From an uncultured Campylobacterales bacterium (lineage in GTDB: Bacteria > Campylobacterota > Campylobacteria > Campylobacterales > Arcobacteraceae), in assembly GCA_947503785.1 (NCBI GenBank), contig CANNFB010000005.1, forward strand, positions 1 to 64,000: a stretch of DNA of 64,000 nt. The letters are read 5' to 3'. How positions within the stretch are numbered: position 1 is the first letter of the stretch; each line of letters starts with the position of its first letter. The translations under genes were made by a program, and so were the position numbers. Below, piece by piece: positions 46,398 through 55,549 of the stretch. The notes beneath the pieces are model-generated. The model was given only the letters and a program-made list of their open reading frames with translations. It was not told the DNA's origin and ran no database searches.

Positions 46398-46412
46398 TGA
46401 TAATCATTATTG
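46398..46412 (-). promoter_or_regulatory. Fur box upstream of the flavodoxin operon
   Basis: TGATAATCATTATTG matches 13 of 15 positions of the TGATAATNATTATCA consensus, 93 bases before the DUF2325 start. A second, weaker AT-rich candidate (TTGATAATAAATATCATT) lies at about 46449-46466. The rest of this intergenic stretch (46306-46556) holds no gene. Confidence 0.72.
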
Positions 46413-46529
46413 GAATAGTAACAGTACGAAACTTAATCTTTAATTAATATTGATAATAAATATCATTAATATAAAAAATTGTGTTAGGACTTAAATTTGA
46501 AAAGGGGAGAAAAAAGAAAAAAAGGAGTT

Positions 46530-46559
46530 TGTAAAAAAGAAGTAGGTTAAAGAAACCTA
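46530..46559 (-). terminator. Terminator of the small membrane protein gene
   Basis: A 6-bp stem (TAGGTT at 46543-46548 and AACCTA at 46554-46559) overlaps the stop codon of the minus-strand gene and is followed on that strand by a T-rich run. Confidence 0.6.
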
Positions 46560-46871
46560 TTTCTTTTTAGTACTTTGTGGAGAGTATTTAAAAAATACAA
46601 ATAAAACTGCAAGCATAACGAATACAGTTAATACAGACATGAAGCTAAGTTCTACCTCTGAACCTGTTCCATCGAGTGTTCTTTGATAATCTTTTGGCAT
46701 AAATAAAAATAGTGTAGATAAAAGCATAAAAGAAGCTGTTGTAACTGCTATTAAGTGCGCTAGCACTTTATGCAATTTTGTAATATAAAAATCTTTTACC
46801 ATTTTCCAAGTTAAAACACCTGCTAGTAGTACTATACCAAGTACAATCATTTCTTCATATTGTGGTTCCAA
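46557..46871 (-). CDS. Three-helix membrane protein of unknown function
   Basis: The 104-residue protein has three membrane helices (about 8-24, 37-58 and 76-94) and a polar loop between helices two and three. It resembles small uncharacterised inner-membrane proteins; no family was recognised. It stands alone with its own terminator. Confidence 0.65.
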   Translation of the reverse strand: MEPQYEEMIVLGIVLLAGVLTWKMVKDFYITKLHKVLAHLIAVTTASFMLLSTLFLFMPKDYQRTLDGTGSEVELSFMSVLTVFVMLAVLFVFFKYSPQSTKKK

Positions 46872-46934
46872 TATTATTATCCTTATTATAAATTGTTGTA
46901 TTCTATGTATTATGTACTTAAAGAATACTTATGT

Positions 46935-47396
46935 TTATTTATTAAAATCTTTTATAAAATCTCTTAAAATTTCTGCATGGTCAAAAACTAGCTTTTCAAA
47001 AGGTATATCTTCAATTTTATAAATGTAAACATCTTTTGCATCATCAGCTGCTTTTGGAATTCCTTTAGCCTTACAAACAAAAACACAAGATGCACAATGA
47101 AACCTTTTATCTCTTAAAGGATTTGAATAAACACCTAAAAGCTTTTCTATTTTAACATTAAGGGTAACTTCTTCTTTCATCTCTCTTATTACAGCGTCTT
47201 CAACACTTTCACCAATATCTACAAAACCACCAGGAATTGCAATACCTTTTGGTTCATTTAGTCTTTGGATTAGTACTATACCTTGAAAAATATCTTTATC
47301 ATCATAAAGTTTTATTATTCCATCTGATGCAAGATGTGGAGTTTTAAGTTCAAAATTTGCGATAATATATCCTTTTATTAAATCATATTTTATCAT
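46935..47396 (-). CDS. NUDIX hydrolase
   Basis: The 153-residue protein contains a Nudix box GGFVDIGESVEDAVIREM followed by KEEV, with the acid pair that binds magnesium. Such enzymes hydrolyse nucleoside diphosphates linked to other groups; the substrate here is unknown. It is divergent from the CPXCG protein gene. Confidence 0.9.
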   Translation of the reverse strand: MIKYDLIKGYIIANFELKTPHLASDGIIKLYDDKDIFQGIVLIQRLNEPKGIAIPGGFVDIGESVEDAVIREMKEEVTLNVKIEKLLGVYSNPLRDKRFHCASCVFVCKAKGIPKAADDAKDVYIYKIEDIPFEKLVFDHAEILRDFIKDFNK

Positions 47397-47450
47397 AAAG
47401 TAAATAATAAAAATGATAACATAAGGCTAAAGAATAAAAGGAAACGCATA

Positions 47451-47645
47451 ATGGAAGAAATGAACATACAATGCCCATACTGCTTACAAGCAATAACAGT
47501 TTTAGTTGATATAGGAGTCTATGAATATACGACTTTAATTGATGATTGTGAAGTTTGCTGTAGACCTATTGAAATATCTTATAGTGTTAAGAATGGTGAA
47601 GTTTCTAGTCTTTCATATAATAGTATTGAAGGGAATGAATTTTAA
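47451..47645 (+). CDS. CPXCG-type small zinc-binding protein
   Basis: The 64-residue protein has CPYC at residues 8-11 and a CEVC-type pair at 33-36, as in the CPXCG-motif cysteine-rich family, and probably binds zinc. A good ribosome site (AAGGAAA) precedes its ATG. Function unknown. It lies upstream of hemH on the same strand but with an 87-base gap. Confidence 0.8.
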   Translation: MEEMNIQCPYCLQAITVLVDIGVYEYTTLIDDCEVCCRPIEISYSVKNGEVSSLSYNSIEGNEF

Positions 47646-47732
47646 AATATTTATTAATTAACAAAAAATACCTATGAAAAATATTTCAATATTGTAAAGT
47701 ATACGAAATAATTACAAAAGAGGTATAAGAGT

Positions 47733-48665
47733 TTGAAAAGAGCAATTGTTTTAATGAATATGGGTGGACCAAATAATGTAGATGAAGTAAAAGTTTTTTT
47801 AAGAAATATGTTTAATGATAAATATATTATTGGAGCTCCCCAGCCAATTAGAGCAATGATTGGCGAATTGATTATCTTTAAAAGATTGAAAGAATCACAA
47901 GAAAACTATAACAAATTAGGTGGAATGTCTCCAATTGTTGGGCATACAAAAAGATTAGTTCGAAGACTTAATAAAGAGCTTGATGCGGATGTATTTTACG
48001 AAATGAGATATACACCACCTTTTGCATCTGAAGTAATGCAAAAACTAGTAGATTATGACGAAATTTATGCAATCCCTATGTATCCACATTATTCAAGTAC
48101 AACAACTAAATCTTCAATTGAAGATTTTATGAAAATTGCAAAAAAACATAATCTTGATAAAAAAGTTAAAACGATAGACAGTTACTATGAGAATAAACTT
48201 TATAATAAAGCAATAGTTGAGAGAATAAAAGAGACAATAAAAGAAGGCGAAAGCACAGAAGATTTTGAGCTTATTTTTTCAGCTCATGGATTAACACAAA
48301 GAATTGTTGATAAAGGTGATTTATACCAAAAACATATTTTAGCAAATGTAGAGTGTGCTAAAAAAGAGTTAGAAGAACAAGGTATAAAGTTTAAAAAAAT
48401 ACATGTAGCATACCAATCAAGACTAGGACCTATGGAGTGGCTAAGACCATATTTAGAAGATAAACTAGCAGAAATTGAATCAAAAGTAATTCTTTACCCA
48501 ATATCTTTTACAGTTGATAACTCAGAAACTGAATATGAGTTAGATATGGAATATTTAGAAGTAGCAGAAGACTTAGGTCTTGTAGATTACAGAGTTGCAA
48601 AAACACCAAATCATCACCCTTATTTTATGGAAGCTATAAAAGAGATATATGCAGGAATGAAATAA
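47733..48665 (+). CDS. hemH: Ferrochelatase HemH
   Basis: HemH inserts iron into protoporphyrin IX to make heme. The 310-residue protein starts at TTG and has the family opening VLMNMGGPNN, YYEMRYTPPF-like YEMRYTPPFAS, YPHYSSTTTKSS and the catalytic FSAHGLTQRIVDKGD. Full length for the family. It is a separate transcript. Confidence 0.94.
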   Translation: MKRAIVLMNMGGPNNVDEVKVFLRNMFNDKYIIGAPQPIRAMIGELIIFKRLKESQENYNKLGGMSPIVGHTKRLVRRLNKELDADVFYEMRYTPPFASEVMQKLVDYDEIYAIPMYPHYSSTTTKSSIEDFMKIAKKHNLDKKVKTIDSYYENKLYNKAIVERIKETIKEGESTEDFELIFSAHGLTQRIVDKGDLYQKHILANVECAKKELEEQGIKFKKIHVAYQSRLGPMEWLRPYLEDKLAEIESKVILYPISFTVDNSETEYELDMEYLEVAEDLGLVDYRVAKTPNHHPYFMEAIKEIYAGMK

Positions 48666-48787
48666 AAAGTTATAGACTTACAACTTAATTATATTTACCT
48701 TGAGAGTAGTTTTTATACCGCTTAGATAATTCTTCTTGAAAAATTATTTGCTATAATAAAGATTACTCAAATAAAACAAGGACAACA

Positions 48788-50389
48788 ATGTTAACTATTA
48801 TAGTTACAACACTATTTTTTGCTTTAGTTATTAATATCTTTTTGAAGAAAATACATTTACCAACAATAATTGGATATATATTCACAGGTACAGTTATTGC
48901 ATACTCTTTTGATTTGCATGAGGCTGTAAATAATCATACCTTAAAAGAAATTGCCGAGTTTGGTGTAGTATTTTTAATGTTTACAATAGGGTTAGAATTC
49001 TCTATAGAACATCTAAAGAAGATGAGAAATGAAGTATTTGTTGCGGGAAGTTTACAAATAGCAGTTACAGCTATTATAGTATTTTTAACATGTTATTATA
49101 TATTGGATATTGAAAAAAATATTTCATTTATTTTGTCTTTAGCTATTGCATTATCTTCAACTGCCATTGTTCTAAAAACTTTTAATGAAACAAATGAGAT
49201 AAACAAAAGATATGGACAAAGAAGTTTAGGTGTTCTTATCATGCAAGATATTGCAGTTATTCCTATTTTATTAATAATTGGCTTTATGTCAACTACAACT
49301 AACACGAGCATTTCTGATGTAGTATTTGAGATGTTAATTGATGGAGCTATTCTATTAGTTTTTATGGTAGTTATTGGTAAATATTTATTAGAACCATTTT
49401 TTAGAGAAATTACGAAAACAAACTCTGATGAACTTTTTGTCGGTTCTATTTTATTTTTAGCTATTGGGGCATCTTTATTAGCTCATGCTTTAGGTTTTTC
49501 TTACTCACTAGGTGCATTTATTGCAGGGATGCTTATTGCAGAAACTAGATATAAACACCAAGCTGAAGCTGATCTTGTTCCTTTTAGAGATTTATTATTA
49601 GGAATTTTCTTTGTGACTGTTGGCATGCAGTTAAAATTTGACATTATTGCTTCATATATCCATATTATATTAGTGTTATTAATTGCTATAATGCTCCTGA
49701 AATTTATTATCATTTATGCAATTATGCGAATTAATGAAAACAAAAGAATTAGTTTAAAAACGGCACTTTCTTTAGTACAAATAGGTGAGTTTTCTCTAGC
49801 TTTATTGGAGCTAGCAAGAACAGGTGATTTGATACCTTCTCCTTATGGCCAAATTATGATTATTACAATTGTATTATCAATGATAATTACGCCAGTAATT
49901 TTAAAAAACCTTAGCTCGATTGCAGATTATTTTATTGAAAGTCTTGAGCCTGATGTAGAAGAAGTTAAATCAACACATTTAAGTAATCATACGGTTATTT
50001 TAGGACTAGGAGAGTTTGGTCGTAATATTGCAGATGAATTAAGAGTAAATTCAGAACCTTATCTTGCTATTGAAAATAATGTTGAAAGTTTTTACCGATC
50101 TTCAAAAAGTGGATATAACGTAGTATTTGGAAATGTTACGAATAAAGAGTTATTGAAAAGTGTGAATTTAAAAGAGGCAAAACATATAATTATTGCAATA
50201 GATAATGCACATAAACTTTATCAAGTATGTGATGCCGTACGGCAAATGGTATCTACAGATAAAATTATTGTAAAGGTTCATACAAAATCAGAAGCCGATA
50301 TAATCAAAGATTTTGATATATCAAATATTTTTATAGAAAATGTTATTACAAGTCAAAATATTAGAGATTTAATTATAAAAAAAGATTAA
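48788..50389 (+). CDS. Kef/CPA2-type cation:proton antiporter with TrkA-N domain
   Basis: The 533-residue protein has about twelve membrane helices in residues 1-380, with the CPA2 motifs HLPTIIGYIFTGTV-like start and GVVFLMFTIGLEFS, and SSTAIVLKTF. Residues ~395-533 form an RCK/TrkA-N domain (VILGLGEFGRNIADEL, GxGxxG). It is probably a potassium or sodium/proton exchanger regulated by a nucleotide. No KefF/KefG partner is adjacent. Confidence 0.9.
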   Translation: MLTIIVTTLFFALVINIFLKKIHLPTIIGYIFTGTVIAYSFDLHEAVNNHTLKEIAEFGVVFLMFTIGLEFSIEHLKKMRNEVFVAGSLQIAVTAIIVFLTCYYILDIEKNISFILSLAIALSSTAIVLKTFNETNEINKRYGQRSLGVLIMQDIAVIPILLIIGFMSTTTNTSISDVVFEMLIDGAILLVFMVVIGKYLLEPFFREITKTNSDELFVGSILFLAIGASLLAHALGFSYSLGAFIAGMLIAETRYKHQAEADLVPFRDLLLGIFFVTVGMQLKFDIIASYIHIILVLLIAIMLLKFIIIYAIMRINENKRISLKTALSLVQIGEFSLALLELARTGDLIPSPYGQIMIITIVLSMIITPVILKNLSSIADYFIESLEPDVEEVKSTHLSNHTVILGLGEFGRNIADELRVNSEPYLAIENNVESFYRSSKSGYNVVFGNVTNKELLKSVNLKEAKHIIIAIDNAHKLYQVCDAVRQMVSTDKIIVKVHTKSEADIIKDFDISNIFIENVITSQNIRDLIIKKD

Positions 50390-50462
50390 TAAAACAGATT
50401 AAATTCTTTAGGCTTATCATTAGAGTGCTTTTGATAAAATAAAATAAAAAATAGGAGAAAAT

Positions 50463-50735
50463 ATGAGTTTTGAAGAACAAGGTTATTTTGATAAGGTTTA
50501 CCACCGAAATGGCAAGTTATATAAAAAAGTAAATAAAGAAAGTATACAAGAAATGATTGATACTGTTAATAGTGATTCTTTTTCTAGTAAAGATTTACTA
50601 ATTGTTGATATTACTGATGAAGAAATTAGAAACTACAAAAAAATGTTGTTAAAACTTGAATCTGAAAATATAGAAGAACTATCAATTAAATTAGATAAAT
50701 TAAAATATAAAGTGTATTTACGATTGAAAATCTAA
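50463..50735 (+). CDS. Small soluble protein of unknown function
   Basis: The 90-residue protein is charged and helical with no signal peptide, membrane helix or known motif. A ribosome site (TAGGAG) lies six bases before the ATG. Codon use matches the surrounding chromosome. No function can be suggested. Confidence 0.55.
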   Translation: MSFEEQGYFDKVYHRNGKLYKKVNKESIQEMIDTVNSDSFSSKDLLIVDITDEEIRNYKKMLLKLESENIEELSIKLDKLKYKVYLRLKI

Positions 50736-50898
50736 AATAACTCTAATATCATAGATAATTAAGATTTATAATGTTAATCTATCTTTTAATAATTTAAAAA
50801 TAAAGTTTTTCTTTATTTTTAAATTTTTAATTCAGCTAAAATTGTATTTTACTTTTTGTACTTTACAAGTGGCTCCATAATAGAATAAGGACTTGTAG

Positions 50899-52788
50899 TT
50901 GAATAGAAATGAACAACAAATATTAAAAATTATTAAATATGCTCCTTCTATATTTATACTTCTTTTATCTAGTTTTATTACATTGTTTTTTTATTTTGAA
51001 AAAAATAATAATTTTATAAAAGAAAAAAATAATATTCAAAATAACTATATTATTGAAAATAAAAATATTATAAATAATGAAGTTAATAGGGTTTATAATT
51101 TTATAAAACAATTAGAAAAAACTACTGAAATTGAATTAAAAGAATCTATAAGAAATAGAGTTTATGAAGCTCATTCTATTGCTACGGCTATTTATAATAA
51201 ATACAAAACTAAAAAAACTAAAGAAGAAATATTTGAAATAATAAAAGTATCCTTAAATGATATACGATACAATCAAGGAAGAGGGTATTTTTTTATTGAT
51301 AATAATAAAGGTGTAAAACTATTACAACCACCCAACAAAGAAATTGAAGGTAAAAATTTTTATAATTTCACAGATACAAAAGGTCATAAATTTATGCATG
51401 ATATTGTAGAAATTATAGATGCTAAAACTGAAAATTTTATTGAATATTATTGGAAAAACCCAAATAGTAAAGAGGATGGATCTAAAAAGGTTTCTTTTAT
51501 TAAATATTTTGAACCTTTCAATGTTGCTATTGGAAGTGGTGAATATGTTGAAGATTTTGAAAAACTAATTCAAAAAAAAGCACTTGAATATATAAAACTT
51601 GTTCGCTTTGGTAAAAATGGATATATTTTTATTATAAATTATGATGGAGTATATTTAAATCATATAAGAGAAGAGTTTATAGGAAAAAGTGCCCGTGCGA
51701 ATAATGACACAGTTGATATTGAAAAAGTATTAAGAGATTTAATAAGTATTTCAAAAAAGGGAGAGGGATATTATCCCTATGTTCAAACTAAAAAACCAGA
51801 TACTAATTTGCCAACACAAAAAGTAAGTTTTGTAAAAGGTTTAAATGAATGGGGTTGGATAATTGGAACGGGTTTTTATGAAGATGAAATAAATAAAAGT
51901 GTAAAACAAAAAGAGAAAGAAGTAACAGAAAAATTTGATATTTTAATGAAAGATATATTTGTTATTTCAATATTTTTGACATTAGTATTATTAATTATTT
52001 CAATATATATATCTAAATTTTTAGAAAATAAATTTAATGAATATAAAAAAGAATTAAAAAGTAAACAAAATATTTTATACCAGCAATCAAAAATGGCTTC
52101 AATGGGTGAAATGATTGGAAATATAGCTCATCAATGGAGACAGCCTTTATCTACAATAACAACAGCAGCAACGGGAACCTTACTCTTTAAAGAAGAAGGT
52201 ATTTTAAATGATAATATACTTGAAGATTCATTAATAAAAATAAATAAATCAGCACAACATTTATCAAAAACCATAGATGATTTTAGAGACTTTTTTAATC
52301 CAGAAAAAATTAAAAATGAGTTTTTATTAACGGACACTTTTTCTGACACTTTAGAGCTGATCTCTGCCCAATTTAATTCTCAAAATATAATTGTTATAAA
52401 GAAAATTGAAGAAGTGAAAATTAGTAGCTATGAGAATGAATTAAAACAAGTATTAATTAACATACTTAATAATGCAAGAGATGAACTGAAAAATAAAGAG
52501 TTATCAAAAAAATTTATTTTTATTGATGTGTATAAAAATGAAAAATATGCAATTATTAGTATAAAAGATAATGCAGGTGGAATTTCAGAAGAGAATATAA
52601 GTAAGATATTTGAACCTTATTTTACTACTAAGCACAAATCACAAGGTACAGGTATTGGATTATTTATGTGTGAAGAAATTATTGTTAAACATATAAAAGG
52701 TCAAATAGAAGTAAAAAATGTAGATTTTGTATATGAAGAGCATCAATATACCGGAGCTGAATTTATAATTAAAATTCCACTTTTTTAA
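50899..52788 (+). CDS. Cache-domain sensor histidine kinase (paralogue 2)
   Basis: The 629-residue kinase shares the full layout of the kinase at 18949: first membrane helix, two Cache modules (GRGYFFID, EGKNFYNF and then KNGYIFIINYDGVYL), second membrane helix, H-box (AHQWRQPLSTITT) and HATPase with DNAGGISEENI and GTGIGLFMCEEII. It starts at TTG. No adjacent response regulator is present. The pair presumably sense related ligands after divergence; the sensor modules differ most. It lies at the left edge of the accessory region. Confidence 0.92.
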   Translation: MNRNEQQILKIIKYAPSIFILLLSSFITLFFYFEKNNNFIKEKNNIQNNYIIENKNIINNEVNRVYNFIKQLEKTTEIELKESIRNRVYEAHSIATAIYNKYKTKKTKEEIFEIIKVSLNDIRYNQGRGYFFIDNNKGVKLLQPPNKEIEGKNFYNFTDTKGHKFMHDIVEIIDAKTENFIEYYWKNPNSKEDGSKKVSFIKYFEPFNVAIGSGEYVEDFEKLIQKKALEYIKLVRFGKNGYIFIINYDGVYLNHIREEFIGKSARANNDTVDIEKVLRDLISISKKGEGYYPYVQTKKPDTNLPTQKVSFVKGLNEWGWIIGTGFYEDEINKSVKQKEKEVTEKFDILMKDIFVISIFLTLVLLIISIYISKFLENKFNEYKKELKSKQNILYQQSKMASMGEMIGNIAHQWRQPLSTITTAATGTLLFKEEGILNDNILEDSLIKINKSAQHLSKTIDDFRDFFNPEKIKNEFLLTDTFSDTLELISAQFNSQNIIVIKKIEEVKISSYENELKQVLINILNNARDELKNKELSKKFIFIDVYKNEKYAIISIKDNAGGISEENISKIFEPYFTTKHKSQGTGIGLFMCEEIIVKHIKGQIEVKNVDFVYEEHQYTGAEFIIKIPLF

Positions 52789-52841
52789 AAGAAAGATATG
52801 TGATGATATTATCAATATAATTATTGCTTTCACTAGGTTAC

Positions 52842-52978
52842 AATTGGGTAAAAGAATAGCTTATATATTGGTGGAAGATGTCCGGGATTAAAGTTAACCA
52901 ATATATAAGAGTTTAATGATATATTTTATAAAAGTATCCCTAAATAGTACCCTAAACTTTTAATTGGGTATAAGAATA
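52842..52978. repeat. Direct and inverted repeats at the edge of the accessory region
   Basis: A perfect 13-bp inverted repeat (CTTATATATTGGT at 52860-52872, complement at 52897-52909) has a 24-base loop. Flanking it, AATTGGGTAAAAGAATA (52842-52858) and AATTGGGTATAAGAATA (52962-52978) form a direct repeat with one difference. This lies at the boundary between chromosomal and accessory genes, so it may be an attachment-site remnant or the terminator of the kinase gene. Confidence 0.5.
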
Positions 52979-52988
52979 AATTGATATT

Positions 52989-53756
52989 TTATTTTATATG
53001 ATTTCTAAAAAATGAATCCATTTTAGGATAATATTCATTATCTTTTTTTATTTCTAAAATTTGTCTTAGTACATAACTATCTAATAAATCATCTTTTAAA
53101 TCTTCAAAATCACTTTCTTTATAAATATCAAGATATAAGTTCTTTGCTTTTGAATTAAGATATTTAATTATATCTTCACTTAAAATATTCTTTTTATTTA
53201 AAATGTTTAAATCTTCTAAAAGAATATCTACTTTTTCTAACATTTCGTTATTCTCATTTCTTGCCCAATCAATAAGATCTTCTTTATCTATAATATTTAG
53301 GTGTGCAACTGCTATTGCTTGATTAAAACATTCTTCTCCACCATGATAAACTAATGCACATAATCTATCTTTTATACAATCTGTTGGAGTAAGTAAAGTT
53401 AGTGTACCAACGTGAGTTTTTAATTCAGCAAATTCTTTTGTTAAATCATTACCTAAACTTACTGGTCCAGTTGGGAACTCAATATAGTTTGGATTATTAT
53501 CATATTTATAATATCTTGATTCAGTTTTCTTAAATCCAAGTTCAAGCATTGTATTTTCAATTTGTTTTGAGGTAATAGTGGGATTAGGAATGAAATCAAT
53601 ATCTAAAGATGAAAAATTTGCTTTTGTATATATTTCCATACAAGAACCACCTGATAGGACAACATCTATATTTTTTTCTTTTAACTTTGTGCATACGAAA
53701 GCTGCCGTTTCTTCTAATGTTAATAAATTATCTAATGGATTACTTTTCATTTTCAT
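52989..53756 (-). CDS. Nucleotidyltransferase, AbiEii-like toxin candidate
   Basis: The 255-residue protein has an MNT-type nucleotidyltransferase core with GGS at residues 36-38 and the metal-binding pair D52-x-D54 (SLDIDFI), followed by a helical C-terminal half. Such enzymes pair with winged-helix partners in AbiE and similar toxin-antitoxin systems, where the NTase modifies tRNA or other targets. It overlaps the upstream HTH gene by 17 bases, and the operator palindromes upstream fit toxin-antitoxin control. Other roles (antibiotic-type NTase) are possible. Confidence 0.78.
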   Translation of the reverse strand: MKMKSNPLDNLLTLEETAAFVCTKLKEKNIDVVLSGGSCMEIYTKANFSSLDIDFIPNPTITSKQIENTMLELGFKKTESRYYKYDNNPNYIEFPTGPVSLGNDLTKEFAELKTHVGTLTLLTPTDCIKDRLCALVYHGGEECFNQAIAVAHLNIIDKEDLIDWARNENNEMLEKVDILLEDLNILNKKNILSEDIIKYLNSKAKNLYLDIYKESDFEDLKDDLLDSYVLRQILEIKKDNEYYPKMDSFFRNHIK

Positions 53757-54096
53757 TTCTCATTATTAATGGTTTATTATTAGCTCTTGGTCTTGTTCTT
53801 TTTTTTCTAATAAGCTTCATTCTTTCTTCATCAGAATATGTAGAACGAGCTTTTTTTAATAGGGCAGATAGTTCTTCATAAAATGGGTATCTTTTATTTA
53901 ATTCATACATTCTTATATTTGCTAAATTTTTACCTACTATAATATTTGCAAGTTCAAATTTGTCTAATTGTTTTTTTATTACTGAGGGACTAACTTCATA
54001 AAATTGAGCAATTTCCCTTATATAACCAGTTTCTTTTGATAAAAGGTATTGAAGTACTCTTTCTGCATTTTTACTTCCAAATAATATATCTAACAT
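53740..54096 (-). CDS. Winged-helix regulator, antitoxin candidate
   Basis: The 118-residue protein has an N-terminal winged-helix (SKETGYIREIAQFYEVSPSV, with the recognition helix containing VIKKQLDKF), and a basic C-terminal tail (KLIRKKRTRPRANNK). It lies upstream of the nucleotidyltransferase with a 17-base overlap, as AbiEi-type antitoxins do. It probably binds the repeated palindromes at 54125-54172 and represses its own promoter. Confidence 0.75.
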   Translation of the reverse strand: MLDILFGSKNAERVLQYLLSKETGYIREIAQFYEVSPSVIKKQLDKFELANIIVGKNLANIRMYELNKRYPFYEELSALLKKARSTYSDEERMKLIRKKRTRPRANNKPLIMRNENEK

Positions 54097-54124
54097 AAAT
54101 ATTCCTTGATACCATACTCTTATA

Positions 54125-54172
54125 TAGAACTAATGTTCTATTATAGAATATATTTGTACTCTATTATAGAAC
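54125..54172 (-). promoter_or_regulatory. Operator region with repeated palindromes
   Basis: Three palindromic elements occur in 48 bases: TAGAAC-N4-GTTCTA (54125-54140), TTCTATTATAGAA (54136-54148) and TCTATTATAGAAC (54160-54172). They lie just upstream of the winged-helix gene and probably form its autorepression site. Confidence 0.65.
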
Positions 54173-54201
54173 ATTAATAAATAAAAGTCAAATATAAGAC
54201 T

Positions 54202-54375
54202 TTAATGTCTTAATCTATTCATCCATTGATCAACCTTGTCTTCTTCCCAGACAGTTATTCTTGGACTTAATTTAATAGGTTTTGGGAATTTATCCTCATT
54301 GATCCATAACCATATAGTACTTTTTGCAATACCTGTTTTCTTCATTACATCTGTTATTCTTATAAAATTATTCAT
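54202..54375 (-). CDS. AlpA-type phage/element regulator
   Basis: Start chosen at the internal methionine (54373-54375 on the complement), which has a good ribosome site (GGGAAAG) in front, giving 57 residues starting MNNFIRITDVMKKTGIAKST. It matches the AlpA/excisionase type of winged helix-turn-helix (SKSTIWLWINEDKFPKPIKL-like SIWLWINEDKFP). AlpA proteins switch on element functions. It overlaps the end of the ATPase gene by eight bases. Confidence 0.85.
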   Translation of the reverse strand: MNNFIRITDVMKKTGIAKSTIWLWINEDKFPKPIKLSPRITVWEEDKVDQWMNRLRH

Positions 54376-55549
54376 TTCTTTCCCTTTTTTTAGTAGTTTC
54401 GCACTTTGGCATGTTTTCCAGTATTTCTTTTTCAACTTTTATATAATAATAAATTGAATTCTTCATATCAGGTCTTTTTTCCATTTCCCATCTATCTTCT
54501 TCTGCATATTTCTGAAGCCATTTTATAGCTTTTTTTTGACCAACTTTAAATTCTGTAAAGTATCTGATTTTATTCAGATGGGCTAACACTTCACTTTGGT
54601 TCATTTCTCCATCTTCAAGTAAATCAATTATTATCCTAATAAATTCAGATTCTTTTTCTTGTACGTTTACTTCATCATAATTTACTTCATTACAAATGAT
54701 TCTGTCTTTTGTTAAAAAAGCTTTAGGTTGAATATCATATCTACTAGCTTTTTGTGGATGAAGTAGGACACAAGAATTAAATTCATTTCTCTCAATCATA
54801 TAAGTATAATCTGCAAAGTTTTCAATATGTTGAGTATCTGCAAAAACACCACTTTTATTCATATGATGAATGATAATACAACTGGAACCCGCTGCTCTTA
54901 ACTTTCTTTCATATTTATATAAACTTTCTGTGTCAATAAAGCCTCTTTTCTTTTTTGCTGTCAAACTAAGAGAATCTTCAATTACTATATAAGATCTGTT
55001 AGAATTGTTTAATTGTTCTAGAACCGTATCTCTTAATAGTTCTTGTGCTATCTTCGAAAAATCGTTTACACTCTTTCCTGCATATTTAAACCTTTCTTTA
55101 TATATCTTCATTAATTCATAGGCTTCTGATTCTTTTATCTTCTGAGCATCCATATCTCCATCAATATAAATTATGTAAGTATTGGAATGGAGACTTAATA
55201 TCTTTTTACAAAAGTGAAGAACAACTGTACTTTTACCACTCCCACTTTTCCCAATAAATACACCAATTGTTTTTTTTGCAATAACACCTTCAATTAGCCA
55301 TTGTATAGTTGGAGCATTTTTTATATCTTCAATTGAATAGAAGAAATTTTGATATTTTTTATCTATGTTCATTGAATATGAGTCTGATTGTGATTGAAGT
55401 TTTTCTTTTTCTTCATAAACCTCAACTATCTCATCTTTTGTTAAAAGATGAGAATAGTTTTCTAGTATCAAATCAAATTCTTCAATTTCTTTTTGTAATT
55501 TTGTTTGCTTTTTTATTTTCGTTTCTAGTTTTAATTTTATCGTATTCAT
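54368..55549 (-). CDS. RepA-like AAA ATPase
   Basis: The 393-residue protein begins with a coiled coil (1-55), then a RecA-like ATPase core with GKSGSGKS at residues 100-107, YIVIEDSLSLTA as Walker B and IIHHMNKSG as sensor. It resembles RepA/DnaB-type ATPases (AAA_25) of plasmids and integrated elements. The C-terminal third has a predicted winged-helix-like region. It overlaps AlpA downstream and the next gene upstream by 68 bases. Confidence 0.82.
   Translation of the reverse strand: MNTIKLKLETKIKKQTKLQKEIEEFDLILENYSHLLTKDEIVEVYEEKEKLQSQSDSYSMNIDKKYQNFFYSIEDIKNAPTIQWLIEGVIAKKTIGVFIGKSGSGKSTVVLHFCKKILSLHSNTYIIYIDGDMDAQKIKESEAYELMKIYKERFKYAGKSVNDFSKIAQELLRDTVLEQLNNSNRSYIVIEDSLSLTAKKKRGFIDTESLYKYERKLRAAGSSCIIIHHMNKSGVFADTQHIENFADYTYMIERNEFNSCVLLHPQKASRYDIQPKAFLTKDRIICNEVNYDEVNVQEKESEFIRIIIDLLEDGEMNQSEVLAHLNKIRYFTEFKVGQKKAIKWLQKYAEEDRWEMEKRPDMKNSIYYYIKVEKEILENMPKCETTKKRERNE

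Noticed and set aside
52789-52988. tRNA gene as integration site
   Set aside because: I could not fold a cloverleaf or find the T-loop consensus here; only repeats and a hairpin are visible.
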